From Shewanella profunda (GTDB lineage: Bacteria > Pseudomonadota > Gammaproteobacteria > Enterobacterales > Shewanellaceae): 64,000 nt of DNA. Below, one piece after another: positions 51,934 to 61,947 of the stretch (within the stretch, counting starts at the first letter, position 1; each line of letters begins with the position of its first letter). The translations under genes were made by a program, and so were the position numbers. The notes below the pieces were generated by a model. The model searched no databases and was not told where the DNA came from. It was given only the letters and a program-made list of their open reading frames with translations. The stretch lies in assembly GCF_023283765.1 (NCBI RefSeq), contig NZ_JAKILG010000014.1, positions 1 to 64,000 on the forward strand. Reading direction: 5' to 3'.

Positions 51934-52392
51934 ATGGATATCAAAACTATCATGCCAATCGAATTTGAATTAGTTGAAACAGCGCCTTTATTCCATGAGT
52001 TACTTTATCTACGTGATGCGGTGGGGCGACCATCAATCGGGGTTGAGCTCGCGGATCATAGGCAATCCCAAGTATTGTACTGGGTATCAGTACGGATGAA
52101 GGGGGAGGTGGAAAAACTGCAATCAAATGTGGTTGCAACTGCCTGTGTCTATCGAGATCGGCCTACTCATTTAGCCATTGAAGACTTTATTGTGCTTCCA
52201 GAATATCAACATCATGGGCTTGCAAAAATAGTCTTAGAACGTGTGATGACCTTTGTGGATGAGCAGGCCAAGTCTGGTACTTGTGTGAGTATTAATGCCT
52301 ATGGTGAAGATGATCGCTTGTGCGCTGAGTATGGTTTTGTGCATTCCTATTGTGCCAGTTTTGGGCCAAATTTATTGAAAATCTATGCTTAA
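51934..52392 (+). CDS. GNAT-family N-acetyltransferase
   Basis: 152 residues. The acetyl-CoA loop is seen in EDFIVLPEYQHHGLAKIVLERVMTFVDEQAK, with AYGEDDRLCAEYGFVHSY near the end. Substrate unknown. Confidence 0.85.
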   Translation: MDIKTIMPIEFELVETAPLFHELLYLRDAVGRPSIGVELADHRQSQVLYWVSVRMKGEVEKLQSNVVATACVYRDRPTHLAIEDFIVLPEYQHHGLAKIVLERVMTFVDEQAKSGTCVSINAYGEDDRLCAEYGFVHSYCASFGPNLLKIYA

Positions 52393-52403
52393 AATGAAGC
52401 ATT

Positions 52404-52434
52404 AGCGGGTTAACGTTAGTACCAACCCGCTTTT
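52404..52434 (+). terminator. Terminator after the GNAT gene
   Basis: AGCGGGTT ... AACCCGCT then TTT. Confidence 0.75.
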
Positions 52435-52552
52435 GCATGGTTTGCGCACGTGACTCGGTGCGTTGATCGATTTTATGCAAGTATTTGCCCAGTTTCTGAT
52501 GTAGCATCTTGATCCAAATATTGCATACAGGGCGTTGCCCTGAGGTCATAAG

Positions 52553-52762
52553 ATGGATCAGCAACAGCTTATCGATGCCGTTAATCAAACCATGCCTTTT
52601 GGTAAATATGCCGGACGAAAACTCTTAGAATTACCCGAGCCTTACCTTGTTTGGTTTCATAAACAGGGATTTCCCCAAGGAAAGCTCGGAGAACAGTTAG
52701 CTCTGATGTATGAAATTAAGCTCAATGGCTTGGAAGGTATGCTAAAACCCCTATTGAAATGA
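52553..52762 (+). CDS. DUF3820 family protein
   Basis: 69 residues. TMPFGKYAGRKLLELPEPYLVWFHKQGFPQGKLGEQLAL is the DUF3820 signature, related to putative quorum-sensing-regulated virulence factors. Function unknown. Confidence 0.88.
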   Translation: MDQQQLIDAVNQTMPFGKYAGRKLLELPEPYLVWFHKQGFPQGKLGEQLALMYEIKLNGLEGMLKPLLK

Positions 52763-52888
52763 GTTCCCATCCTTGGGATAAAAATCATACTTTTGCGATA
52801 GGTGTTGTATTTCGTGATAGAGATTAGCGATTTATTGCGTTTGGCGTGCTTTAATGAAGCATATTAGCAAAACAAAAGGAACGTAGGC

Positions 52889-53191
52889 ATGATGGCAAAA
52901 TTGGTAAAATTAGCAGCAGTAGCAACCTTAGCATTAGGTATGTCAAGTGCTTGGGCTCAGGGCGTAACCCATGAAGGTACTGTTGTTGATACAATGAACG
53001 GCGGTGGTTACACCTATGTTCAGATTAAAGAAGCGGACAAGACATTTTGGGCTGCAGGTCCACAAACTGAAGTCAGCAAAGGCGATAAAGTGGCCGTTGT
53101 TGAACAAATGTGGATGAACGAGTTCACCAGTAAAACGTTAAATCGTACCTTCGATAAGTTGCTTTTTGTTGGGCAAATCGAAAAGAAATAA
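52889..53191 (+). CDS. Secreted OB-fold-like small protein (NrfJ-like)
   Basis: 100 residues. Signal peptide (LVKLAAVATLALGMSSAWAQ). Mature EGTVVDTMNGGGYTYVQIKEADKTFWAAGP resembles the small periplasmic NrfJ-like proteins. The role here is unknown. Confidence 0.75.
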   Translation: MMAKLVKLAAVATLALGMSSAWAQGVTHEGTVVDTMNGGGYTYVQIKEADKTFWAAGPQTEVSKGDKVAVVEQMWMNEFTSKTLNRTFDKLLFVGQIEKK

Positions 53192-53226
53192 TCGCTTTAA
53201 TATTGCCATTGGCGAACGCCAGTCAT

Positions 53227-53260
53227 AAAACGGCCTCGAAGATATCGAGGCCGTTTTGTT
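53227..53260 (+). terminator. Terminator after the NrfJ-like gene
   Basis: AAAACGGCCTCGA-AGATA-TCGAGGCCGTTTT, 13-bp perfect stem. Confidence 0.92.
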
Positions 53261-53371
53261 TTCAGCGGGATTATTCTCGGCCTTACTTAGTGTGCTCTTG
53301 TACTCTTGTGCTATCGGCAATGTAAAAAAACACGGCAGAATAGTCGTTGCGTATTTTGGCGTTTGGAGTAA

Positions 53372-53884
53372 ATGGTGACAATTGTTCGACAAGTGGAGAT
53401 TCTGCCTTACCAACCTAAATATGCCCAAGAAATAAGTGAGCTGTTTCATTTGTGCGTCCACCAAATTAAGCATGAGCGCTATTCGCAGGCGCAGCTTAAT
53501 GCTTGGTCCCAAGCGCCCAGATCGGCGAAACATTGGCATTTACGCTTAAGTCGCTCCCAAGCTTGGATTATTTTGGTGACATCGGCCGAGAGCTTATCTA
53601 AGATTTGTGTTGGTTTTATCAACGTTGAAAGCGATTATTACCACCGTGGTTACATAGATAGTTTCTATATTCATCCTGATTGGCAGCACCAAGGATTGGG
53701 TGGGCGCGTCTATAGCGCGTTAGAACAGTGGGCGAAGGGACAGGGATATGCCAGTTTAAGTGTTGATGCCTCTTATTTATCTAAGGGATTGTTTACTAAA
53801 TTGGGATTTATCCAAATCCAACGTAGCTACCAACAAAAACTGGGGCAAGTGCTCTCGAGTTTTTATATGACTAAAAAACTGTAA
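53372..53884 (+). CDS. GNAT-family N-acetyltransferase
   Basis: 170 residues. IDSFYIHPDWQHQGLGGRVYSALEQWAKGQGYASLSVDAS is the acetyl-CoA site region and the C-terminal LFTKLGFIQIQRS the acceptor part. Possibly in one transcript with the next acetyltransferase, 60 bp downstream. Confidence 0.88.
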   Translation: MVTIVRQVEILPYQPKYAQEISELFHLCVHQIKHERYSQAQLNAWSQAPRSAKHWHLRLSRSQAWIILVTSAESLSKICVGFINVESDYYHRGYIDSFYIHPDWQHQGLGGRVYSALEQWAKGQGYASLSVDASYLSKGLFTKLGFIQIQRSYQQKLGQVLSSFYMTKKL

Positions 53885-53944
53885 CTGAATGGGATTATCC
53901 TCCCTTTTGTCGATTGACCTCCATTACCCATAGGAGCGAACACA

Positions 53945-54478
53945 ATGCAGATACGCTTATTCTCCCCTAAGGATGTTGCACAGATTGCCTCTGTGTTCAA
54001 TGCCAGTGTGATGGAAGGCGCACAGGAATATTACTCGCTGACCGAGCGTTTAGCGTGGGCACAAAATCAAGGTGAAGCCCGTAGCGATGATTACTGGCTC
54101 GCTAAACTTGAAGATACAACCACTTGGGTGGCTGAGTTCGGTGATAAGTTGGTCGGGTTTATCACCCTGAAGTCTTGCCCCATAGTCGAACTCGATGTGC
54201 AGGTCGGGGAAGTGGATTGTTTATTTGTTCACCCTGAATACAGTCGTGCAGGCGTAGCCACGCTGTTATATCTAGCGTTGTTTGAAGAGGTTAAAAAGCG
54301 TGAGTTTAAACGTTTAACGGTCGAGGCCTCATATCAAGCGCGTCCATTCTTTGAAAAGCATGGATTTAACTGTATTCGCCGTAATGAGCTGCGTCGATAC
54401 TTAACCCCTGAAGATAAACAGCAGGATCAAGCGCAGGTATTAGTGAATTTTAGCTTGATGCTGTCACTCTCTCACTAA
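53945..54478 (+). CDS. GNAT-family N-acetyltransferase
   Basis: 177 residues, same layout: VDCLFVHPEYSRAGVATLLYLALFEEVKKREFKRLTVEASYQARPFFEKHGFNCI. Clearly related to the preceding gene and perhaps a tandem duplicate that diverged. Substrate unknown. AGGAGCG precedes ATG. Confidence 0.88.
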   Translation: MQIRLFSPKDVAQIASVFNASVMEGAQEYYSLTERLAWAQNQGEARSDDYWLAKLEDTTTWVAEFGDKLVGFITLKSCPIVELDVQVGEVDCLFVHPEYSRAGVATLLYLALFEEVKKREFKRLTVEASYQARPFFEKHGFNCIRRNELRRYLTPEDKQQDQAQVLVNFSLMLSLSH

Positions 54479-54527
54479 GGCCTCGCTTAGTTAATCGCCA
54501 TTTATGCTATCCGTCTAGGCAATAAAA

Positions 54528-54553
54528 AACCGCCAATGCAAACAAAGGCGGTT
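54528..54553. terminator. Terminator between GNAT and pirin genes
   Basis: AACCGCC ... GGCGGTT with A run left and T run right; serves convergent genes. Confidence 0.8.
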
Positions 54554-54606
54554 ATTTTATTATCATTTAGCAGCAGCTTAACGAGTTTATGTCACGCGAT
54601 CTAACA

Positions 54607-55308
54607 TTAAGCTAAGTCAAATACTAGGGCTGTCACTGCCTCTTGTGCTGCCGTAAACGTAAGCGTATCGAGTCCTGTGATGTGTGCTCCATCCCCCGGA
54701 TTTAACAGAGCTCCATTGACACTCAATTGCCCCTCCACTAATTGCACATACAGATTACGGTTCGCTTGCACTTGCTCCATCGTCACTTGCTCGGCTGGGG
54801 CAAGCTTAAGTCGATAAAGTGTTGCGTCTTGCTGTACCTTCAACGTGCCATTTTCACCCGTTGGTGTGACTACAGGCGTAAGAGCCGAGGTTTGAGCAAA
54901 GGCTTTTTGTTGATAGCCCGCATCAATCCCTAAGGTGTCTGGTTGGATCCAAATCTGTAAAAAGTGCAGCGGCTCAGTGTTTGAAGCATTGAATTCGCTG
55001 TGATAAATCCCTTTACCCGCAGACATCAATTGAAACTCTTCCGCTGGTAAGGTTTTGATATTACCGAAACTATCCTTGTGGGCGATAGTGCCAGATATCA
55101 CGTAACTGATGATCTCCATGTCCTTATGCCCATGGGTATCAAAACCTGCACCGGGCGCTACTCTGTCATCGTTAATGACTCTTAGGGATGAGATCCCCAT
55201 GTGATCTGGATCATAGTAGCTAGAGAAAGAGAAGGTATGTTGACTCTTTAGCCAGCCTAAGTCTGCTTGACCGCGATCCTGTGCTTTTCTTAATGTGATC
55301 ATCTTCAT
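54607..55308 (-). CDS. Pirin family protein (YhhW-like)
   Basis: 233 residues. Two-cupin pirin: SSLRVINDDRVAPGAGFDTHGHKDMEIISYVISG with metal His residues and GKGIYHSEFNAS. Close to E. coli YhhW, a quercetinase-like enzyme. Followed upstream by a DoxX gene 7 bp away, in one operon under the divergent LysR gene. Confidence 0.92.
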   Translation of the reverse strand: MKMITLRKAQDRGQADLGWLKSQHTFSFSSYYDPDHMGISSLRVINDDRVAPGAGFDTHGHKDMEIISYVISGTIAHKDSFGNIKTLPAEEFQLMSAGKGIYHSEFNASNTEPLHFLQIWIQPDTLGIDAGYQQKAFAQTSALTPVVTPTGENGTLKVQQDATLYRLKLAPAEQVTMEQVQANRNLYVQLVEGQLSVNGALLNPGDGAHITGLDTLTFTAAQEAVTALVFDLA

Positions 55309-55314
55309 TCCCCT

Positions 55315-55758
55315 TTATTTGATGCGGTTAGCGAATACATTATCTACAGCTAACTTGCCTGCCCCTGAAACCGCTAGAGATACTGTTGCTGCTAATAGAG
55401 CTAGACCAAATTCATAACCGTTGTTGGCAAGGAACAAGCCATTGCCTATATGGACCGAGAAAATCGCCACTATCATAGTGAATGACAGTACGAGGGCGGT
55501 TGGGCGTGTTAGTAGGCCGAGTAATAGGAATAGGCCGCCGAAGAATTCACTTGAACCCGCCATCAGTGCCATTAAATAGCCAGGCGTTAGACCAATTGAT
55601 GCCATCCACTGTCCAGTGCCTTCTAAGCCGTAGCCGCCAAACCAGCCAAACAGTTTTTGAGCACCGTGGGCGATTAAGATAATCCCTATCGGAATACGCA
55701 GGGACAGTGGTGCAAAGCTAGGAGCTGATTTCAGTGTTTTTACGATGAGTGCTTTCAT
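55315..55758 (-). CDS. DoxX family membrane protein
   Basis: 147 residues, four helices: LRIPIGIILIAHGAQKLFGWFGGYGLEGTGQWMASIGL is the DoxX signature. Often found with pirins; may take part in redox or quinone metabolism. Confidence 0.92.
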   Translation of the reverse strand: MKALIVKTLKSAPSFAPLSLRIPIGIILIAHGAQKLFGWFGGYGLEGTGQWMASIGLTPGYLMALMAGSSEFFGGLFLLLGLLTRPTALVLSFTMIVAIFSVHIGNGLFLANNGYEFGLALLAATVSLAVSGAGKLAVDNVFANRIK

Positions 55759-55924
55759 GGGATATTCCTTATTTCAAATTTTTTAACTAAGTGAGTTAAT
55801 AGTGCTGTTAGGTGGATGTTCTCTGTGAACCTCTCCATTGCTAAACAGTTTAGGCTTGACCTTAGGCAAAGAAAATCGGAACATTTTCAATGTTAACTTC
55901 AAATAATTTGAATAAGAGGTGTCT

Positions 55925-56818
55925 ATGTTGCCAGCTATTAGCCTTGATGGATTAATTGTGCTCGATGCTATTGATAAAAAAGGGAGTTTTTCAGCCGCGG
56001 CAGAATCGTTATTTCGAGTACCTTCAGCCTTAACCTATACAGTGCAGAAACTTGAAAGCGATTTAGGCGTAAAATTATTTGAACGTAAGGGACAAAGGGC
56101 TGAACTGACACTTGTCGGCCAACTCGTTTTGCGCCAAGGTCGGGAGATCCTTGCTGCCACATCGCGGCTCGAAGAGGCGGTGCGCCAGTTGGAAACTGGC
56201 TGGGAGTCGTCCTTAACCTTAGCGATAGATACCGTTGTACCGATTTTACCTTTACTGCAACTAATTGGTGAGTTTACGGAATTGGGCAAACAGGTCACGG
56301 TGAATATCAGTGAAGAGTCCTTAGGTGGAGGCTGGGATGCGCTCTATTCAGGACGCGCTGATATTGCTATTGGCGTTACCGGGGAGTTGCCAAAAGGGCA
56401 ATATCATTTGGTTGAAATTGGTCATCTTGAGTTTGTATTTGCGCTTAATCCAACCCATCCCTTAGCCCAACATGGGGCGCCAATACCCACTGAAGCGCTG
56501 TTACAGTTTCCATCTATAGTGGTTGCAGATAGCTCTATGGCATTGGCACAGCGCTCGAGTGGTTTATTTGATAGTCGTCAAGTCATTCGAGTGCCGAATA
56601 TGCAAACTAAGATTAAAGCGCAGCAACTGGGCTTAGGTGTGGGCTATATTCCAGCGCACCTTATTGCTAAAGAACTTGCATCGGGCGATTTGATTGCCTG
56701 TGCCGTCGAGATCCCCCGCCCCACACAGACGGTATTTTTGGCATGGCGTAAGGGGAATCAAGGCAAGGCACAAACCTGGTTTGCCGAGCGGTTACCCCAT
56801 TGTGAATGGCAGTTTTAA
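55925..56818 (+). CDS. LysR-family transcriptional regulator
   Basis: 297 residues from ATG 55925 with AAGAGG upstream. HTH LDAIDKKGSFSAAAESLFRVPSALTYTVQKLESDLGVKLFERKGQRAELT and a substrate-binding domain. Divergent from the DoxX-pirin pair, so it likely controls those genes, as is common for adjacent LysR regulators. Confidence 0.92.
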   Translation: MLPAISLDGLIVLDAIDKKGSFSAAAESLFRVPSALTYTVQKLESDLGVKLFERKGQRAELTLVGQLVLRQGREILAATSRLEEAVRQLETGWESSLTLAIDTVVPILPLLQLIGEFTELGKQVTVNISEESLGGGWDALYSGRADIAIGVTGELPKGQYHLVEIGHLEFVFALNPTHPLAQHGAPIPTEALLQFPSIVVADSSMALAQRSSGLFDSRQVIRVPNMQTKIKAQQLGLGVGYIPAHLIAKELASGDLIACAVEIPRPTQTVFLAWRKGNQGKAQTWFAERLPHCEWQF

Positions 56819-56877
56819 CATGACAGTTCATAAATATACCCTAGGATTCTTAGGGCTTATTCTCGCCGGTAATGTGC

Positions 56878-58629
56878 TTAAAGTTGGCCAGAGCGCTTTA
56901 AATGGCTAGTGTAGTGAACATGTGGAGATAAAAAGTCCGCTAAATTAGGTGATCTATTTAAGAAGCGAATAAATGCCTGTGGCAGGGTGAGGGATCCCAT
57001 CGATTCCTGCCAGCTTGCCTGTAACAGAGGGGAATAGCCTTCTTTACCTGCGGCCGTATATGAGGTAGATACACCAACATACAAAGACTCTGGTTGGACG
57101 GGATACCAAAGCAATTGGCTATCCTGCTGCATCATTTCGAGTTTAAATAAGCGCTCGCCCAGTGGTCGTCTACCATCATAGTAATAACGTAAGCCATAGG
57201 TATAAGGGAAACTGCCTGCCCCAGTGCCTCGTACACTATTATTGGTTGCAGCATTAATTGCCGATTCAAGTGCTTGATAGAGGAACTGGCCCTGAATTTC
57301 ATATTTCACTAGAGGTAATTCAAACGGCAACAATTGCCCCATTACATCCGCTAGGGTCAATTGTCCTTGGGCAACCGACTGGCGTACGCCGCCGGCATTA
57401 TGCAATGCAAAGTTCACCCTAGGATCTTCAATTTTAGCCTCTTGGAACATACTTCGGCTCACCCAAGGTGCGACTTCACTGCCATGGGGCAACGCTTTTG
57501 ATGGCAAGCGAGTGTGGACTAAATTTTTAGGGACGAATGCAAGAACTTTATTTTCCATTTCGGCAATCGCAGGGCGATAAATATCATTAATGATCCCTAC
57601 GATATCTTCATCTGTGTCATCCCAATAAATATGGGGATGACGGCAGAGTTGTTGACGTACAGCTTGGTAATCTGAATCGCTCACACTCATGCTCGAACTT
57701 AGGATAAAGTGCTGATCAAGCATAAAATAGTTGCCGCCCTCGAGTTGGACAAATCGGCCATTGGCGTCAAATTCGATCTGAGCTAAGCCTATGGTCTCTG
57801 CGTATTTTCCTGCATGGACAATTGGCGTGCCATTGACGACTTCACCATAGGGCAGGTTGCTTAAACCTAAATCGCGAAAATCCCCCTGCAAAGTATGGGT
57901 GTGCCCACCAACAATAAGGCTAATACCTGAGACTTGTTCTGCGAGCCTTTTATCCTGATCTAACCCTAAGTGACTCAGCACAATAATATGTTGAATCCCT
58001 TGGGTATGCAGATAAGCCACAGTTCGTGCTGTGGTTGCTACGGCATCCACAAAATGGGTATCAGGATCGGGACGGGCAATTTCTTTCATTTGATCTAAAG
58101 TAATGCCAATGATGGCCATCTTTTGATCATAAAAGGGTTTTACGATATAGGTTGCCAGTTGTTGTTCATGGTCATAGGCCAAGATATTAGGCACGCCACA
58201 TAAACAACCCGGTTTATTAATATCCTCTTGGCTTAAATCCATATTGCCTGCAAGCAAAGGAAAATCAATTTGCTTGGCAAAATCGGCAAGGCGAGCGTTA
58301 CCCTCGTCAATATCGTGATTGCCGATAACCATAGCATCGGGTGCTAGCAGATTGAGTAAGTGGGCGTTGGCCTTGCCTTTAAAATGGCTGAAATACAGCG
58401 TGCCCTGGAAACTGTCACCACCGTGTAGGAAAATAAAAGGCGTATCGGTTTGTGCAGCGGCGTGACGCGCTTTTGTTATGTGATGGCCGATGCGGGCATA
58501 ACCACCGCTATGGCTAGTCACATCTAGCTTATGCTGGCCCATATTAAGGCTAAATTGGACGCGGCTGGGTTCAAAATTTGAGTGTGTATCGTTGATGTGC
58601 GCGAGTGAGAGAATGTAGCCCTGTGTCAT
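56878..58629 (-). CDS. 5'-nucleotidase / UshA-type metallophosphatase
   Basis: 583 residues. N-terminal metallophosphoesterase (LAHINDTHSNFEP, FLHGGDSFQGTLYFS, AMVIGNHDIDEGN, IVLSHLGLDQDKRLAEQVSGISLIVGGHTH) and C-terminal 5'-nucleotidase domain with FALHNAGGVRQSVAQGQLT. No signal peptide at the N-terminus, so a cytosolic protein, unlike UshA. Substrate could be nucleotides or other phosphates. Confidence 0.9.
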   Translation of the reverse strand: MTQGYILSLAHINDTHSNFEPSRVQFSLNMGQHKLDVTSHSGGYARIGHHITKARHAAAQTDTPFIFLHGGDSFQGTLYFSHFKGKANAHLLNLLAPDAMVIGNHDIDEGNARLADFAKQIDFPLLAGNMDLSQEDINKPGCLCGVPNILAYDHEQQLATYIVKPFYDQKMAIIGITLDQMKEIARPDPDTHFVDAVATTARTVAYLHTQGIQHIIVLSHLGLDQDKRLAEQVSGISLIVGGHTHTLQGDFRDLGLSNLPYGEVVNGTPIVHAGKYAETIGLAQIEFDANGRFVQLEGGNYFMLDQHFILSSSMSVSDSDYQAVRQQLCRHPHIYWDDTDEDIVGIINDIYRPAIAEMENKVLAFVPKNLVHTRLPSKALPHGSEVAPWVSRSMFQEAKIEDPRVNFALHNAGGVRQSVAQGQLTLADVMGQLLPFELPLVKYEIQGQFLYQALESAINAATNNSVRGTGAGSFPYTYGLRYYYDGRRPLGERLFKLEMMQQDSQLLWYPVQPESLYVGVSTSYTAAGKEGYSPLLQASWQESMGSLTLPQAFIRFLNRSPNLADFLSPHVHYTSHLKRSGQL

Positions 58630-58718
58630 AACTTACCTCTTTTACGGCGGGAGAGTATATACCCAAGTGACCTCAAAATGCGAGACTCAGAGCGATTTGA
58701 ATATCCTCCCTAAAACAA

Positions 58719-58740
58719 CAAAGGGAGCTAGGCTCCCTTT
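58719..58740 (-). terminator. Terminator after the CNNM gene
   Basis: AAAGGGAGC-TAG-GCTCCCTTT, 9-bp stem after the minus-strand stop. Confidence 0.8.
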
Positions 58741-58768
58741 CTATTAACAAGCGCTAAATGACATGATA

Positions 58769-59860
58769 TTAACCCGATCTGGCCTCATCATCATCGGCAG
58801 CGGCTTCAAAATCACCGTCATCGGAGAGGCGAATGCCTTTTTGCTTCATGCGTTTGGCCCATAATTTACGCGCTAACTGTTGCATATCAGTGGCCGGATC
58901 ATTCACATCAACAATCTCTAAACCTAGCATAGATTCAATAATGTCTTCTTGTGTCACGATACCTTGGCTACTGCCGTATTCATTAACGACCATGGCAATT
59001 TGCGTATTACGCTTAATCATTCGTTCGAATAATGGCAGAATTTTTGCGGTTTCTGGCACCACAAATAGATTGCGTTTTAGCTCCCCAATCGGTGCATCTG
59101 GGGTGTAACGCTCGGCCAACAGTACATCGGTACGGGTTATATAACCAATAATATCATCGTGATCCTGATCGTATACTGGAATGCGAGTAAAAGGTTTATC
59201 ACGGTACTCTTGAACAAACTCATTCTGGGTAAGGTCAACGGGTAGTGAAAACATCACAGTGCGCGGCGTCATAATGGCGGTTACTGGCATATCACGCACC
59301 TTCAGCATTTGAGTCAAAATTTTTGACTCTTGCTCATCAAGTTCGCCTGATTCATGGCCAATTTTTGCCATAGCACTCATTTCTTGGCGAATATATTGAC
59401 CTTCTTCACCTTTACCTAAAAAGTAAGTTACTTTTAGTGACAACCAAATTAAGGGTTTAGTTATACGCTTCATCCAGGTGATCGCAATAGAAACACTCGG
59501 CGCAAGGCGACGCCAATGGTTTGCACCCACAGATTTAGGAATAATTTCTGAGAAGAATAGGATAATAAAAGTTAACACACCTGAGAAAACACCCAGCATT
59601 TCATCCCCAAACACTTTTGCTGCCTGTGCACCCGCAACGGCTGCACCTACGGTATGGGCAATGGTGTTTAAGGTGAGAATAGACACTAAAGGCGCTTCAA
59701 CGTTCTCTTTGAGTTTACGTAACCTTGCTGCGGCAGCACTGTCAGTATGCTCAAGTGAGGCGATATAACTCGGGGTAACCGAAAGCAAAACAGCTTCGAA
59801 TACACTGCACAGAAAAGAAACCGCGACAGCGACAAGCACTATAATGATGAGGGTTAACAT
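58769..59860 (-). CDS. CNNM/CorC-family membrane protein with CBS pair
   Basis: 363 residues. N-terminal DUF21/CNNM membrane domain ([66 protein letters not shown]), then two CBS domains ([34 protein letters not shown]). Family members move Mg2+ or Co2+ out of cells. The CorC_HlyC C-terminal domain is absent; the end is charged and acidic. Confidence 0.92.
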   Translation of the reverse strand: MLTLIIIVLVAVAVSFLCSVFEAVLLSVTPSYIASLEHTDSAAAARLRKLKENVEAPLVSILTLNTIAHTVGAAVAGAQAAKVFGDEMLGVFSGVLTFIILFFSEIIPKSVGANHWRRLAPSVSIAITWMKRITKPLIWLSLKVTYFLGKGEEGQYIRQEMSAMAKIGHESGELDEQESKILTQMLKVRDMPVTAIMTPRTVMFSLPVDLTQNEFVQEYRDKPFTRIPVYDQDHDDIIGYITRTDVLLAERYTPDAPIGELKRNLFVVPETAKILPLFERMIKRNTQIAMVVNEYGSSQGIVTQEDIIESMLGLEIVDVNDPATDMQQLARKLWAKRMKQKGIRLSDDGDFEAAADDDEARSG

Positions 59861-60004
59861 ATAGGTGGTATTACAACTCCGTATTTTAGGCCAACATTAG
59901 CCCAACGGGATTCTATCATAGTCGAGTCGTGTTGCTGGCTAAAAATTTTTTGCGTCTGTATAATTCGCCGCCCTGTTGCAGGTTTTGGTGTTGAGGTTAG
60001 TCAT

Positions 60005-61126
60005 ATGAGTGAAAAAAAGATCAATTTATTAGACCTTGATCGTAAGGCAATGCGTGCATTATTTGCAGATTTAGGGGAAAAGCCCTTCCGTGCCGATCAG
60101 CTCATGAAATGGATCTATCATTTCGGTGTCAGTGACTTCGAAGAGATGACTAACATAAACAAAGTGTTGCGCCAAAAATTGGCCGCACGTTGTGAAATTG
60201 TTGCACCAGAAATTTCCAGTTTCCAAAAGTCTATCGATGGCACGATTAAGTTTGCGATTCATGTTGGTGAAGGGCAAGAAGTTGAGACTGTTTATATCCC
60301 TGAGGATGACCGTGCAACCTTGTGTGTATCATCTCAGGTGGGTTGTGCGCTTGAATGTACGTTCTGCTCAACCGCCCAGCAAGGTTTTAATCGCAATCTA
60401 ACCGTGTCCGAAATCGTGGGTCAAATCTGGCGTGTTTCGCACTTCTTGGGTTTTGCAAAGGATACTGGCGATCGTCCTATCACCAATGTGGTGATGATGG
60501 GGATGGGCGAGCCACTACTTAATTTAGCCAACGTCATTCCTGCAATGGACATTATGCTCGATGATTTTGGCTTTAGCTTATCAAAACGCCGTGTAACCTT
60601 ATCTACTTCCGGTGTTGTGCCTGCGCTTGATAAACTGGGTGACGCCCTCGATGTGGCATTAGCTGTGAGCATTCACGCCCCTAATGATGAGCTGCGGGAT
60701 ATCTTAGTACCAGTGAATAAAAAATATCCACTGCAGGAGTTTCTTGCGGGGATCCGTCGTTACATTGCTAAATCTAATGCGAACCGTGGCCGTGTAACCG
60801 TTGAATATGTGATGCTCGATCATATCAACGACAGCACTGAACAAGCTCATGAGTTGGCAAAGTTAATGAAAGATACGCCTTGTAAGGTGAATTTAATTCC
60901 CTTTAACCCGTATCCTGGCTCCCCCTATGGCCGTTCATCTAACTCTCGTATTGATCGTTTCTCAAAAGTGTTAATGGAATATGGCTTAACAGTGATAGTC
61001 CGTAAGACCCGTGGTGACGATATTGATGCCGCCTGTGGTCAGTTAGCTGGCGATATTCGCGATAGAACGAAGCGTTTAGCAAAAAAACGCATGCAAGAAA
61101 ATCAGATTTCAGTCACAATGAATTAA
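60005..61126 (+). CDS. rlmN: Dual-specificity rRNA/tRNA adenine-C2 methyltransferase
   Basis: 373 residues. Radical-SAM C-X3-C-X2-C in [16 protein letters not shown], then GMGEPLLN and the C-terminal methyl-carrying Cys in [12 protein letters not shown]. Methylates A2503 of 23S rRNA and A37 of some tRNAs. First gene of rlmN-pilF-rodZ-ispG. Confidence 0.97.
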   Translation: MSEKKINLLDLDRKAMRALFADLGEKPFRADQLMKWIYHFGVSDFEEMTNINKVLRQKLAARCEIVAPEISSFQKSIDGTIKFAIHVGEGQEVETVYIPEDDRATLCVSSQVGCALECTFCSTAQQGFNRNLTVSEIVGQIWRVSHFLGFAKDTGDRPITNVVMMGMGEPLLNLANVIPAMDIMLDDFGFSLSKRRVTLSTSGVVPALDKLGDALDVALAVSIHAPNDELRDILVPVNKKYPLQEFLAGIRRYIAKSNANRGRVTVEYVMLDHINDSTEQAHELAKLMKDTPCKVNLIPFNPYPGSPYGRSSNSRIDRFSKVLMEYGLTVIVRKTRGDDIDAACGQLAGDIRDRTKRLAKKRMQENQISVTMN

Positions 61127-61158
61127 CTCTTTGTTTGCACAGATTTATAGGCTTGCCC

Positions 61159-61947
61159 ATGAAGCATGGATTGTCAGGGTTTTCATTAGCAATCACCTTG
61201 TCATTAGTCATGACAGGGTGTGTAACTGAGCGTACATATACAGGAACAGATATTCCGGTATCAGAGCGAAAATTAGATAGAGTCGCCGCGGCCCGGGAGC
61301 GAATGCAGCTCGGTTTAACCTATTTGAATCGAGGTAACTCGGAACAAGCTAAATACAATCTTGATAAAGCTGTAGAATATGCGCCAGAGCTTGAGGATGT
61401 TCACGTTGCAATGGCCTATTACTACCAAACCGTGGGTGATCTCGTTCGTACCGAACAAGCGTACCAGAAAGCCATTAGTACTAAGGACGCCTCTGGCGAT
61501 TCCATGAATAATTTTGGGGTGTTTTTGTGTCAGCAAAAGCAATACGAAAAAGCTGAAAAAATGTTTTTGGCCGCAATAGAAATGCCCAAATATACGCGCA
61601 CCGCTTCGAGCTATGAAAACTTAGGTTTATGCAGTCGAGAGTCGGGTACAGCAGAAAAGGCACGACAGTATTTTCAGATGGCGTTAAAGTATGATCCGAG
61701 ACGTTCGGTATCATTGCTGGAGCTTGCTGAGCTTGAGACTGAACAGGGTGATTTTATTCAGGCGCGTAACCAATTAGCGCGGTATCATCAAGTGGCAGCT
61801 CAGACTCCAGAGAGTTTAGCGCTCGGAATAAAAATAGAGCAGGCAATGAATGATGATGCTGCCGTTAAGACATTTGGTATTTTATTGCTTGCCAAATTTC
61901 CAGCATCACCTCAGGCCAAGCAATACAGAGTTAATTTGCATCAATGA
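61159..61947 (+). CDS. pilF: Type IV pilus biogenesis lipoprotein PilF/PilW
   Basis: 262 residues from ATG 61159 (the upstream TTG 61135 would place extra residues before the signal). Lipobox VMTGC and several TPR units (LGLTYLNRGNSEQAKYNLDKAVEYAPE ...). Pilotin for secretin PilQ at the outer membrane. Stop overlaps the rodZ start (ATGA). Confidence 0.95.
   Translation: MKHGLSGFSLAITLSLVMTGCVTERTYTGTDIPVSERKLDRVAAARERMQLGLTYLNRGNSEQAKYNLDKAVEYAPELEDVHVAMAYYYQTVGDLVRTEQAYQKAISTKDASGDSMNNFGVFLCQQKQYEKAEKMFLAAIEMPKYTRTASSYENLGLCSRESGTAEKARQYFQMALKYDPRRSVSLLELAELETEQGDFIQARNQLARYHQVAAQTPESLALGIKIEQAMNDDAAVKTFGILLLAKFPASPQAKQYRVNLHQ

Noticed and set aside
51741..51968. 75-codon frame before the GNAT gene
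   Set aside because: Overlaps the GNAT start out of frame and lacks a ribosome site or protein-like character.
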